In this document: positions 11,203 through 19,552 of the stretch, piece after piece
Layout of the letters: every line of letters starts with the position of its first letter
Position numbering within the stretch: the stretch's first letter is position 1
Assembly: GCF_015207005.2 (NCBI RefSeq)
Contig: NZ_JADEXS020000001.1
Coordinates: 5,665,001-5,729,000 of the forward strand
Length of the DNA stretch: 64,000 bases
Origin: Desmonostoc muscorum LEGE 12446
GTDB taxonomy: Bacteria; Cyanobacteriota; Cyanobacteriia; Cyanobacteriales; Nostocaceae
Reading direction: 5' to 3'
Program-made: the position numbers and the translations under genes
The notes under the pieces: generated by a model
The model's database searches: none
What the model saw: only the letters and a program-made list of their open reading frames with translations
What the model was told of the DNA's origin: nothing

Positions 11203-11710
11203 TCAGTTAACATGATACGCCGTTATCACTATTTTCTTGTCTGGACTATATACGGACTCGACTCTTGGGTATTCGTTATGAATCCACCACACTTTTATTC
11301 TATTAGACTGTGCAGGTGCGCTACCTGAGATTGAATATCCCGCCTGAGTCATTAAGGTTTCAAAAGTATTTGAGTCGAGAACCGTACAATTAAAAGTTGT
11401 TAGTCCCTGTATTTGATGTCTGTTTAGGGTCATAGCTACCCTGGTAAGTCGTAAAAATTCTATATCCTGGTAATACTAAAGCAATTCCAGTTAACTCGTG
11501 AATTTTACCGGGATATTTATAGGGAATATCATCTGGTACGCTCCCACCAATGCGAAAACTAAACCCAAGTAGCCATATATACAAACCAGGTATTAGTAAA
11601 TCCATGCTATATGCAATAGCTCTCATTGCCTCATTTTCTTTGAAAGAAGCACAATTTCTGGCTATAGCGAATTTTTTGGAGATATTTTTTAGGTTTGTGG
11701 TTTCTAACAT
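11203..11710 (-). pseudogene. Unknown gene split by a single-base frameshift
   Basis: Two overlapping minus-strand frames (11710-11390 and 11433-11203) read as one protein of about 168 residues if one base is removed from the A4 run at 11392-11395 (T4 in the sense strand). The first frame ends ...NTGTNNF-stop; after a one-base shift it continues NCTVLDSNTFETLMTQ ... SPDKKIVITAYHVN. The N-terminal part has a hydrophobic stretch (AIAYSMDLLIPGLYIWLLGF), so it may be membrane-attached. A longer start at 11761 would lie inside a CRISPR-like repeat and is unlikely; the ATG at 11710 (MLETTNLKN) is preferred. The shift may be a real mutation, programmed slippage or a sequencing error. Family unknown. 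Confidence 0.55.
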
Positions 11711-11754
11711 GGTCTTAATTTCAATCCCCAACAGAGAGTTAATAAGTTTTAAGC

Positions 11755-11862
11755 GTTTCAATTTCTATGAGGGATAAGGTGTCTTGTAACCCTAGTTTCT
11801 TTATCCAGCAGTCAGATAGCAAATAGTTTCAATCCCCGATAAGGGGTAAAGTATTTTGCAAC
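11755..11862. CRISPR. Two-repeat CRISPR relic (orphan, no cas genes)
   Basis: Two diverged repeats flank a 35-bp spacer: repeat 1 at 11755-11790 (36 bp, GTTTCAATTTCTATGAGGGA ... CTTGTAAC) and repeat 2 at 11826-11862 (37 bp, GTTTCAATCCCCGATAAGGG ... TTTGCAAC). The GTTTCAATCCC...GGG...TTGCAAC form is the common 36-37 bp repeat of cyanobacterial type I/III arrays, and 35 bp is a normal spacer length there. The two copies differ at several positions, no third unit is clear, and no cas gene is in the window, so this is probably a decayed array end. Confidence 0.6.
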
Positions 11863-12336
11863 CTCTAGTTTTACGATATCGTAGAACTATGCTGTTTTCC
11901 AACCCGCTGACCTTTGAAAGTTTTGCTGTATTTGCGTTTTAAGGTTTACTTTCGCGGATGTCTAGATAATAATAGGAAAGTTTTCAAGCCTTGTAAGAGT
12001 GGAAAGTCTTGAAAACGCTTATACCGTAAGGTGCGCGACGGTGATAATCGAGTAGGGCTTTTGAGAGCATTTTTACCATCAGCTAAAAAATAGTGTTTAT
12101 TTAGTAAAAAATAATATCAGTAATTCAATATTGTTAAGTCAAAATATTACGGAATTTGCTGACATTGGTCTCAGAGAATTTTTGTCTTAAATCCTCAATA
12201 ATAAAGAGTTTTTACAGATAATCAATGCCGGATTCAGCAAGAATTAACGTAGATTTACAGAATTTTGCTTCGGGTATAGATTTTTTCCTCAATGTTTTTG
12301 TTACAATTATTGAAATTTTTCCCTAAAAATACCACT
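11863..12336. other. Spacer downstream of the CRISPR relic
   Basis: No gene is supported in these roughly 470 bases. The region is AT-rich with no clear repeats beyond a short self-complementary TACGATATCGTA at about 11872-11883. The upstream region of the adenosine-deaminase-like gene lies at its right end. Confidence 0.5.
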
Positions 12337-13386
12337 ATGGCTTTATATGCTGAATTACATAGACATCTAGGCGGTTCCGTCGTACCCCGAGTTTTGTGGC
12401 GATATTTCGAGCGACATTCTTCGGAGTTGATTTCCCGCTTTGCTGACTATTCAGAATTTGAAGATTTTTACACCCGTCCACGCAACACCCTAGATGAGTA
12501 TTTAGAATTGCACACCCTGGTAGAAAGTGTGCAAACTGCGGAGACTTTGCCTTACTTTATCTATCGCTTGCTGCGGGGTGCTTATATTTTTGAAAATTTG
12601 GCTTATCTAGAACTACGCTACACTCCGTATTTACGGACACCTGAGCATCTGAGTCAATCAGACAGAATTGACAAGATGGCAGAAATTGTGCGAGTAGTAG
12701 GAGAAGCTAGCCGCTTGCCAGAATATCCGATTGTTACTAGCCAAATCCTTTGTATGCACACGCGTTTACCTTATGAGGTGAACAAAGCGATTATTGATTT
12801 GGCGGCACAAAATAAGCAGTATGTTTGTGGAGTCGATGTAGCGGGGGGTGATAGCTATTATGCCGATCGCCTCGAAGAATGGATTAGTCTATATGATTAT
12901 GCGCGATCCCAGGGCGTTAACACCACCGGACATCTATTTGAAACTACCGCTGGTTGTTACCCCCAACTGTTACCCTACCTGATGCGAATTGGCCACGGCA
13001 TCCAAATTCCTTTGTTGTATCCAGAATTACTTAACGATGTAGCTAGACGCGGGCAGTGTTTGGAGGTTTGCCCAACAACTTACTTGAAAACTGGCACTTT
13101 ACAGGATATGCATCAACTCAAAATAGTTTTTGACCGTTGTTTTGATGCTGGGGTCGATATCGCTATTTGTACTGATAATGCTGGGTTGCATAATGTACGT
13201 TTGCCTTGGGAGTATGAAAATCTCTTGACTTATGACATTATTAGTTTTGAACAACTCCAAGCTTGTCAGGATGCAGCTTTTCGTCATGCCTTTGCTTGGC
13301 CTTACACCCAACGTCCCGCATCATTGTTAAATGGGTTGCTCAAAGTTGAACCACCTAAAGTTTTGGCAATGAACGATACTAATTAA
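12337..13386 (+). CDS. Adenosine deaminase family protein
   Basis: About 349 residues from the ATG at 12337, which puts the metal-binding HxH (ELHRHLGGS, His8 and His10) at the position expected for the family; a longer frame begins at 12292 with an extra hydrophobic 15 residues and is less likely. The amidohydrolase barrel continues with YLELRYTPYLR, GVDVAGGDSYY, GHLFETT (where true adenosine deaminases have T.HAGE), RIGHGI and the C-terminal metal site ICTDNAGLHN (usual SLNTDDP). The zinc-binding His/Asp set is therefore largely conserved but the substrate loop differs from classical Add. It could act on adenosine or a modified adenine nucleoside/nucleotide. It stands alone between the CRISPR relic and mutL. 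Confidence 0.85.
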   Translation: MALYAELHRHLGGSVVPRVLWRYFERHSSELISRFADYSEFEDFYTRPRNTLDEYLELHTLVESVQTAETLPYFIYRLLRGAYIFENLAYLELRYTPYLRTPEHLSQSDRIDKMAEIVRVVGEASRLPEYPIVTSQILCMHTRLPYEVNKAIIDLAAQNKQYVCGVDVAGGDSYYADRLEEWISLYDYARSQGVNTTGHLFETTAGCYPQLLPYLMRIGHGIQIPLLYPELLNDVARRGQCLEVCPTTYLKTGTLQDMHQLKIVFDRCFDAGVDIAICTDNAGLHNVRLPWEYENLLTYDIISFEQLQACQDAAFRHAFAWPYTQRPASLLNGLLKVEPPKVLAMNDTN

Positions 13387-13698
13387 CAGTTAACAGATTT
13401 GACATCCGAAATAGAAGCCTGATTCCAGAAGAATACAGAATTCAGAATTCAGAATTCAGCAATCTTTTTAGTGGAAGAGTTAAACCTGTTTATTCATCCA
13501 CGATTCGCTAACAAGACTTCTGGATTCTGGGGACTGACACCTTTATTCTTGCTAATTAAAACTTGAAAACTGAGAACTTTTAGACCATCTTTAATTTTTA
13601 CCAAATTCACTCCCTCATCTCCCTCATCTCCCTCTTCTCCCTCTTCTCCCTCATCTTTCCCCACTTACCTTGTCCCCAGAAGCTATAAACTATAATTT
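13387..13698. other. Spacer before mutL with GAATTCA and CTCCCTCATCT repeats
   Basis: No gene is supported. It holds a GAATTCA heptamer array (about 13436-13460) and a nonamer-like pyrimidine array (CTCCCTCAT/CTCCCTCTT, about 13610-13655). Sequence just before the mutL ATG (AAACTATAATTT) is a plausible -10 region. Confidence 0.6.
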
Positions 13699-15465
13699 AT
13701 GGCATCTACTATTCAAGCTCTACCAACAGAAGTTGTATATCTCATTACAGCGGGAGAGGTCATCGACTCTTTAGCCTCTGTGGTGCGGGAATTGGTAGAA
13801 AATTCCCTAGACGCAGGTGCAACGCGAATTGTGGTTTCATTATGGCCGCAGCAATGGCGAATTCGCGTCGCAGACAATGGTTGTGGAATGAACTTAGATG
13901 ATTTGGAACAAGCAGCCACAGCCCATAGCACCAGTAAAATTCATTCTAGTGCCGATTTGTGGAAAATCAATAGCTTGGGTTTTCGTGGCGAGGCTTTGCA
14001 CAGTTTAACGACTCTGGCAGATTTGGAAATTTTGAGTCGTCCTGTGGGTGGAAAATTAGGATGGCGAGTTGTCTATGGCGATGACGGGAAAGTTGTGCAA
14101 GTTGAAGCAACTGCGATCGCACCTGGTACAGTAGTCACAGTTGCCAATCTTTTCGGTAACTGTGCATCTCGTCGTCAGGGATTGCCTATATTAGCACAGC
14201 AAATGAAAGCCGTGCAAGCAACAATTCACCAAATCGCCCTCTGCCATCCCCGCGTCACCTGGCAGATTTGGCAAAATGACCGTCAATGGTTCACCATCTC
14301 CCCCGCCGCCACAACTGGGCAACTACTACCGCAGATTTTACTCCAAGTCCGACAAGGCGATTTGCAAGAAGTCAAACTCGAAGTACCCAACCCGGTAAAT
14401 TCAGAACTCAGAATTCAGAATTCAGAACTCAGCACTCCTAACTCCTCACTCCTAACTCCTAACTCCCCACTCCCCACTCCCCACTCCCCAGTCCCCAGCC
14501 CCCACTCAGCACTCACTTTAGTGGTAGGATTACCCGATCGCTGTCATCGTCATCGTCCAGATTGGGTACGTGTGGCGATTAACGGACGGATGGTGAAGTC
14601 AGCGGAACTAGAGCAAACAATATTATCAGCATTTCACAAAACATTACCACGCGATCGCTATCCAATTTGTTTTCTGCATCTTGCCATTTCCCCAGATCAA
14701 ATTAACTGGAATCGTAATCCAGCAAAAACAGAAATTTATCTCAATGAAATCACTTATTGGCAAGAGCAAATTATCCAAGGAATTAACCAAGCACTGCGAA
14801 TTTCTTCTGTCAATCTCAAAGAAACTGTTCACACAACACGAGTTAGTAAATTACTCAAAGCCGCAGAAGCTAAAGGCGGTTACAATTTCAATCCTAATAA
14901 CTCAAATGAACGAGATAACACTCAGCACTTTTTAAAAGCTGTGGCGCAAGTGAGTAATACTTATATTGTTGCCGAACATCCTGGTGGGATGTGGTTAGTA
15001 GAACAGCACATTGCCCATGAGCGAGTTTTGTATGAGCAATTATGCGAGAATTGGCAACTCATTTCCGTCGAACCGCCAATTATTCTTTATCAATTGTCAC
15101 CAGCACAAGTATCGCAATTACAACGCATCGGTTTAGATATAGAACCCTTTGGCGAACAACTTTGGGCTGTTCGTAACCTACCCGCAATGTTGCAGCAACG
15201 TGAAGATTGTGCTGAAGCAATTTTAGAATTGAGTTTGGGAGGTGATTTACAAACAGCCCAAGTAGCTATTGCTTGTCGCAGTGCTATTCGTAATGGTACA
15301 CCAATGAATCTACAACAAATGCAGACACTTTTAGATGATTGGCAACGCACTCGCAATCCTAGCACCTGTCCCCACGGACGCCCAATTTATTTATCACTGG
15401 AAGAGTCAGCTTTAGCTCGATTTTTCCGGCGTAATTGGGTAATTGGCAAAAGTCATGGAATATGA
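13699..15465 (+). CDS. mutL: DNA mismatch repair protein MutL (endonuclease-type)
   Basis: 588 residues. The N-terminal GHKL ATPase has its four motifs: ENSLDAGAT (with the catalytic Glu in the ELVENS box), DNGCGM, HSTSKI and GFRGEAL. The C-terminal dimerisation domain carries EQHIAHE at 435-441, the metal-binding position of the latent nicking endonuclease (DQHA..E in most), ACRSAIRNG and CPHGRP near 557-562, as in species lacking MutH. It couples MutS mismatch recognition to strand nicking. The linker, residues about 234-273, is encoded by back-to-back heptamer repeats (14399-14514) and reads as low-complexity S/T/P/N (NSELSTPNSSLLTPNSPL ...). The linker is normally variable, so function is probably kept. 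Confidence 0.96.
   Translation: MASTIQALPTEVVYLITAGEVIDSLASVVRELVENSLDAGATRIVVSLWPQQWRIRVADNGCGMNLDDLEQAATAHSTSKIHSSADLWKINSLGFRGEALHSLTTLADLEILSRPVGGKLGWRVVYGDDGKVVQVEATAIAPGTVVTVANLFGNCASRRQGLPILAQQMKAVQATIHQIALCHPRVTWQIWQNDRQWFTISPAATTGQLLPQILLQVRQGDLQEVKLEVPNPVNSELRIQNSELSTPNSSLLTPNSPLPTPHSPVPSPHSALTLVVGLPDRCHRHRPDWVRVAINGRMVKSAELEQTILSAFHKTLPRDRYPICFLHLAISPDQINWNRNPAKTEIYLNEITYWQEQIIQGINQALRISSVNLKETVHTTRVSKLLKAAEAKGGYNFNPNNSNERDNTQHFLKAVAQVSNTYIVAEHPGGMWLVEQHIAHERVLYEQLCENWQLISVEPPIILYQLSPAQVSQLQRIGLDIEPFGEQLWAVRNLPAMLQQREDCAEAILELSLGGDLQTAQVAIACRSAIRNGTPMNLQQMQTLLDDWQRTRNPSTCPHGRPIYLSLEESALARFFRRNWVIGKSHGI
14399..14514. repeat. STRR heptamer block inside the mutL coding sequence
   Basis: Several heptamer families are chained: ATTCAGA/ACTCAGA, then CTCCTAA, then CTCCCCA and CCCCAGT. 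All three are found elsewhere in spacers of this window (13436-13460, 7072-7120, 2517-2551). Here they are in frame and encode a Ser/Pro/Thr/Asn-rich linker. Confidence 0.9.
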
Positions 15466-15838
15466 ATTATTTTGCAATTTCAGAATTAAAGATATTGCCT
15501 TGAGAATTTTAGATACAACAAGAATCAATTCTTTATACATATATAGCAATCATACATCAACGTGAGTTCGACAGATTCCAAAGAACCCCGCTTCCATTCT
15601 TCTCCCCGTTGGCGTTAGCCTGCCGTTATACCAATTCTGTATGAAGATGCGCCAAACTATATGAGGAACGAACCGCAAAGGGCGCATTCGCGCAGCGTCT
15701 CGTCAGAGAAGGACACAAAGAAAGAAAGAAAGAAGAAGCCAAGAAAATTTGGCGCAGCCTCACAAAGAAACGGTATTAGGCAAGGGGAGAGAGGCTTAAA
15801 AACCCTAATTTTTCGTTCCCAACTCAGGATACTAATTA
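15466..15838. other. Spacer with dispersed palindromes after mutL
   Basis: No gene is supported. It contains dispersed Nostoc-type repeats: CCGTTGGCGTTAGCCTGCCG near 15605-15627, a TATACCAATTCTGTATGAAGA segment, a GCGCATTCGCGCAGCGTCTC block near 15681-15700, and a run of AAAGAAAGAAAGAAG at 15718-15735. A 62-codon open frame across these repeats (15661-15849) is repeat-derived. Confidence 0.55.
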
Positions 15839-17161
15839 TTACTTCTTGACTAAAAAATATGCTGTAGCATAATCAGGTAATTGGCTGATATGCTGCCCAA
15901 ATTCTTTTTGATTCTTAAAAATGCCTGCCAAAAAATCGAGTTGATAAAGGTTGGGTAAAAATGCTCCGCCTGTATCAGCCATAACCCCCATTTGCAGATG
16001 TTTGCGGCCACCCTTTGTCTGCTCAATCACAATCACTCTACCTAAACCAACATTCAGAACATCTCCAGCAAAAGTAACTCCTGGTTTGATGGAAATTTTG
16101 GCATCTATTTTGTATCCGTAACCTTTAATGGCGTCAACTTCTCTAAAGTACCAATAACGCTTTTGTGCTGTTGGTTTTAATCCACGAATATAAGACATGC
16201 CATTATTTCTGTCTACATTAAAAAATGCCTGATAACCATCTGTAAAATTAATCAGAACTGTTCCCTGCATCAGGGCTTCTTCTAAGCCAGTTCTGGTGAG
16301 ATAAGCAAGGCTTTGAACTTTGCCAAATTCTCTACCACCTGGTTCGTAAATACCCGTTAAAACATCCTGTTTTGTATATCTAGTGTAGAATTTATGGTTA
16401 TTAGAGTTGTCTTTTAGGCTATAAATTCCTGTATTGAAAGTAGAGGTTTTCTTGCGAGAGCCAGTGTGAGTAAAAACAGCGTACTTAGTAATTCTTAATT
16501 GTTTTTGTTGTTTATTTTTTGGGTTGTAGGCAGTCCATTTAATAACTCGAAAGTTGGCATTAATAAACTTAGGGTCTTGTAGCCGAGTGGCTCGACGGTT
16601 AGCAATATCTTCTTTTAAGACAACACTCATGAAGTCCAAAGTTTTGAGAACATCTTCGACGGTAACTCCTTGAGTAGCAAGCAGTCCTGTACGGAGAATA
16701 TCTGGGTCTTGTGAAGCGTAGTCTTGAAAATATTTTCTAGTATTGACCAGAACAGTTAATAAATCTGTTTGGTTAAAGTTAACTTTATTTCCTGGCAGTT
16801 TGACTGAAGAAAAAACCTGGCTGCCTTTAACGCTAAATTTATATTTTTTAAACTCATCAACAACTGGATATGGTGTAGTTCCAGGAGAATTTTGCTTGTC
16901 TATTTTTTGCTCAACAATTAAAGGATTGTGAACGCTGGAGGTGAGTGTATGAGCAGCTTGATTTGAGATGAAAGAAATATGTGGTTGAAGTGGGGCAGAA
17001 TTTTCTTGTTGGGTAAAGGTTTGTTTTTGTGGAGTTAGCTGTTTAGTTTTTGACTGAGTATATAGATAGTTACTAGCTAAACCCACAAGTAATAAAGCAG
17101 CACAACCTACTGTCAAGCGAAATTTTTGGCTCAATAGGATATTCATAAGTTTGAAAATCAA
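15839..17161 (-). CDS. Exported 3D/MltA-like domain protein
   Basis: 440 residues with a single N-terminal hydrophobic segment (LTVGCAALLLVGLASNYLY), so exported or anchored in the inner membrane. The middle has a segment reminiscent of MltA (FYTRYTKQDVLTGIYEPGG) and the C-terminus has the 3D signature (GVMADTGGAFLPNLYQLDFL), named for the conserved Asp residues found in lytic murein transglycosylases of the MltA class. This suggests a peptidoglycan-active or peptidoglycan-binding envelope protein; catalytic residues cannot be assigned with certainty. It lies just downstream of murG on the same strand (23 bases), which fits a cell-wall role. Confidence 0.65.
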   Translation of the reverse strand: MIFKLMNILLSQKFRLTVGCAALLLVGLASNYLYTQSKTKQLTPQKQTFTQQENSAPLQPHISFISNQAAHTLTSSVHNPLIVEQKIDKQNSPGTTPYPVVDEFKKYKFSVKGSQVFSSVKLPGNKVNFNQTDLLTVLVNTRKYFQDYASQDPDILRTGLLATQGVTVEDVLKTLDFMSVVLKEDIANRRATRLQDPKFINANFRVIKWTAYNPKNKQQKQLRITKYAVFTHTGSRKKTSTFNTGIYSLKDNSNNHKFYTRYTKQDVLTGIYEPGGREFGKVQSLAYLTRTGLEEALMQGTVLINFTDGYQAFFNVDRNNGMSYIRGLKPTAQKRYWYFREVDAIKGYGYKIDAKISIKPGVTFAGDVLNVGLGRVIVIEQTKGGRKHLQMGVMADTGGAFLPNLYQLDFLAGIFKNQKEFGQHISQLPDYATAYFLVKK

Positions 17162-17184
17162 TTTCTAATGCTAAATAATAAACG

Positions 17185-18261
17185 CTATGTTTCTATCACC
17201 TCACGCACTAATTGTGCCAACTTTTCAGCACTATCGGGAACTGCGATCGCCTTTGCTTTTTCCCCCATATTGGCTAACTCTTGGGGTGAGTGCAATAAAT
17301 TCAACACATTACTTTGCAATTCTTGTGCTGTTAACTGTGATTGCTTGAGGGTTAACGCCGCACCAGCTTTGGTGAATACCTCTGCATTGTAGGATTGATG
17401 GTCTTCTGCGGCAAAGGGATAAGGAATCAAAATCGCTGGTACACCACACACTGCCAATTCTGTCAAGCTACCCGCGCCAGAACGACTGATGGCAATGGAA
17501 GCTCGTTGCAACAATGCCGCCATATTGTTGTAAAAAGGTAAAGCTATGTACTGTGGATGTTTGAGACTATCCGCTTCCGTGTCGCGATCGCCAGTTAAAT
17601 GTACTACATAAGCACCAGCATCAAACCAAGCATTTGCTCCTTCGCGCACCAACTTATTAATCGCAACTGCACCTTGGCTACCACCAAAGACGACAATTAA
17701 AGGAACGCCATCGGGAATAGCTAAATCCAAGGGTGCATTCATGGCACCATCGAGGAATTGCGCTCTGACAGGAGTGCCAACGCAGACATTATGGGCACGG
17801 GGTAAATACTTAGCAGCTACTTCAAATCCCAAGGCTACCACACTACACCAAGGACCAAAAAACCGAGTTACTTTACCGGGTATTGCGTTAGATTCGTGGA
17901 AAATCACAGGTAAACCAAGGGAACGCGCCGCAATTACCGCAGGACCAGCAATATAACCCCCTGTGGTAAACACTCCTTGAAAATTTCCCTGTTTGAGAAT
18001 TCGCCTGACTTGGAAAATCGAACCCACGAGTCTAGCTAAAGTGCGAATTGAAGAAATACCAAACCCTTGCTGAAACCCTTCAACTGCAATAGTATTCAAA
18101 GGATACTCTTTAGGGACAAGTTCAGTTTCTAGCCGATTGGGTACTCCCAGCCATTCTATTTGATAATCTGGCAGTTTTTCGGCCAGTGCGATCGCTGGAA
18201 ACAAATGTCCACCAGTCCCACTGGCGGCTATTAATAATTTTATCGGTGCGTTTGCCATCAA
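17185..18261 (-). CDS. murG: UDP-N-acetylglucosamine--N-acetylmuramyl-(pentapeptide) pyrophosphoryl-undecaprenol N-acetylglucosamine transferase
   Basis: 358 residues, full length. It transfers GlcNAc from UDP-GlcNAc to lipid I, giving lipid II, at the inner face of the plasma membrane. Visible family motifs are AASGTGGHLFPAIALAE (N-terminal Gly-rich loop), TTGGYIAGP, HESNAIPGK, FGGSQGA and the C-terminal donor-site block SRSGAGSLTELAVCGVPAILIPYP. Start MMANAPIKLL; the second Met is equally likely. The gene is separated by only 23 bases from the 3D-domain gene. Confidence 0.97.
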   Translation of the reverse strand: MMANAPIKLLIAASGTGGHLFPAIALAEKLPDYQIEWLGVPNRLETELVPKEYPLNTIAVEGFQQGFGISSIRTLARLVGSIFQVRRILKQGNFQGVFTTGGYIAGPAVIAARSLGLPVIFHESNAIPGKVTRFFGPWCSVVALGFEVAAKYLPRAHNVCVGTPVRAQFLDGAMNAPLDLAIPDGVPLIVVFGGSQGAVAINKLVREGANAWFDAGAYVVHLTGDRDTEADSLKHPQYIALPFYNNMAALLQRASIAISRSGAGSLTELAVCGVPAILIPYPFAAEDHQSYNAEVFTKAGAALTLKQSQLTAQELQSNVLNLLHSPQELANMGEKAKAIAVPDSAEKLAQLVREVIET

Positions 18262-18342
18262 AACTCTACCGTTTAGCGCCTAGCTTAACTAAGATAAAAC
18301 AATTTCCTTACCTTCTCTAATCAAATCAGTAAACTCCTACCA

Positions 18343-19173
18343 ATGACTAACATTTTAGTGAAACGTCAACTGAGATTCTCAACCAGCGTCGGGCTGATTT
18401 CATTTTTGCTGACCCTTGGTTTGACAAATGCTTGGCAACCCACTCAAGCCAGCACACCGCAGCAATTAGTCCAAGCCACTACAGCCCAAAATGCACCAGC
18501 CGAATTGAAAAACCTGTTGACACAAGTTGATGCCGCAGCCAGTAAAGGTGATGTCAAAGGGGTGTTACAATTTTACAGCCCCAATTTCACTCATGGGGAT
18601 GGGTTAAATCGCCAAACCCTGGAAAAATCTTTAGTTTCACTCTGGCAAACATACCCCAAATTGCAATATAGTACCAAACTGCTGTCTGCAAAACCTGAAG
18701 GTAACGCCATCATCGCCGAAACAGAAACCCAGATCATCGGCTCACCTTCAGCTAACAGTAATAATTTGGCTCTTGATGCCACGATTAAATCGCGTCAGCG
18801 CGTCGTCGCTGGAAAGATTGTCCGCCAAGACATTTTGTCAGAACGCACGCAACTTACCTCTGGGAGCAACCCGCCAAAAATTGATGTTAAATTGCCACAG
18901 CAAGTGAAAGTCGGACAGAAGTATAATTTTGATGCGATCGTTCAAGAACCACTTGGTGAGGATTTTCTACTAGGAACAGCCCTAGAGGAACCCATCCGGC
19001 CAGAAAAATATCTCAACCCTACACCCGTGGATTTGCAATTACTCACCTCTGGTGGAGTGTTTAAAGAGGGACAAGCACCATCTATCCCTGGTAGCCAATG
19101 GGTTTCTGCTGTTATCCTGCGGGGTAATGGGATAACGATGGTAACTCAGCGGTTGCAAGTGGTGAAGAAGTAG
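18343..19173 (+). CDS. Secreted NTF2-like domain protein
   Basis: 276 residues. The N-terminus (KRQLRFSTSVGLISFLLTLGL ... QPTQAS) is a signal peptide. Residues about 50-160 (LLTQVDAAASKGDVKGVLQFYSPNFTH ... GNAIIAETETQIIGS) have the helix-plus-strand pattern of an NTF2/SnoaL-like ligand-binding fold. The second half (PPKIDVKLPQQVKVGQKYNF ...) looks like a beta-sandwich domain. It is transcribed away from murG, 81 bases apart. No catalytic motif is seen; it may bind a small molecule or act as an envelope accessory protein. Confidence 0.65.
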   Translation: MTNILVKRQLRFSTSVGLISFLLTLGLTNAWQPTQASTPQQLVQATTAQNAPAELKNLLTQVDAAASKGDVKGVLQFYSPNFTHGDGLNRQTLEKSLVSLWQTYPKLQYSTKLLSAKPEGNAIIAETETQIIGSPSANSNNLALDATIKSRQRVVAGKIVRQDILSERTQLTSGSNPPKIDVKLPQQVKVGQKYNFDAIVQEPLGEDFLLGTALEEPIRPEKYLNPTPVDLQLLTSGGVFKEGQAPSIPGSQWVSAVILRGNGITMVTQRLQVVKK

Positions 19174-19283
19174 TTAGGAGTGAGAATTTAAAAGTATTTT
19201 TGGTAACATCTGAGCCTCCCAAACCTAACCCTTGTTTCTCGTCCATTTGATTCCCGATTCGATTTTTCAAGCTAGTTTTGAAG

Positions 19284-19341
19284 GTTTGTAGTAAGTACTT
19301 TAGTGCTGAAAAAATCAAGGATTAAAGTCCTTACTACAAAC
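19284..19341. repeat. Small inverted-repeat element (GTTTGTAGTAAG ends)
   Basis: The left arm GTTTGTAGTAAGTACTTTAG and the right arm, complementary to it with a few mismatches (ending CTTACTACAAAC), enclose a short A-rich loop; total 58 bp. This is a foldback/MITE-like unit in the spacer after the NTF2-like gene. Confidence 0.65.
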
Positions 19342-19373
19342 ACATATGAGTATCAAAATTAATCGGACAGAAC

Positions 19374-19497
19374 ACTAGTGGTCTATCGCATTAGTTCTGA
19401 TGGCTGAACTCATTCTTAATTTTTCTTCCTTTGCGCTCTTTGCGTCCTTTGCGGTTCGTTTTCTTAACCCTCAAATTTAATGCGATGAACCACTAGT
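19374..19497. repeat. MITE-like element with ACTAGTGG terminal inverted repeats
   Basis: Left end ACTAGTGGTCTATCGCATTA and right end TAATGCGATGAACCACTAGT are inverted repeats matching at 18 of 20 positions. The 124-bp element contains the CTTTGCGCTCTTTGCGTCCT-type repeat. It has no coding capacity and looks like a non-autonomous element. Confidence 0.75.
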
Positions 19498-19552
19498 AAG
19501 GTTAGCAGGCAAGAGGTTTGGAGATAAGGTTTTTGATTACTGAATCGATGTT

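Noticed and set aside
11711..11754. A third CRISPR-like unit (ATTTCAATCCCCAACAGAGAG)
   Set aside because: It abuts repeat 1 with no spacer and lacks the 3' TTGCAAC end; probably a chance similarity.
15661..15849. 62-codon frame in the spacer after mutL
   Set aside because: Translates AAAGAAAG and palindrome repeats; no homology or start signal.
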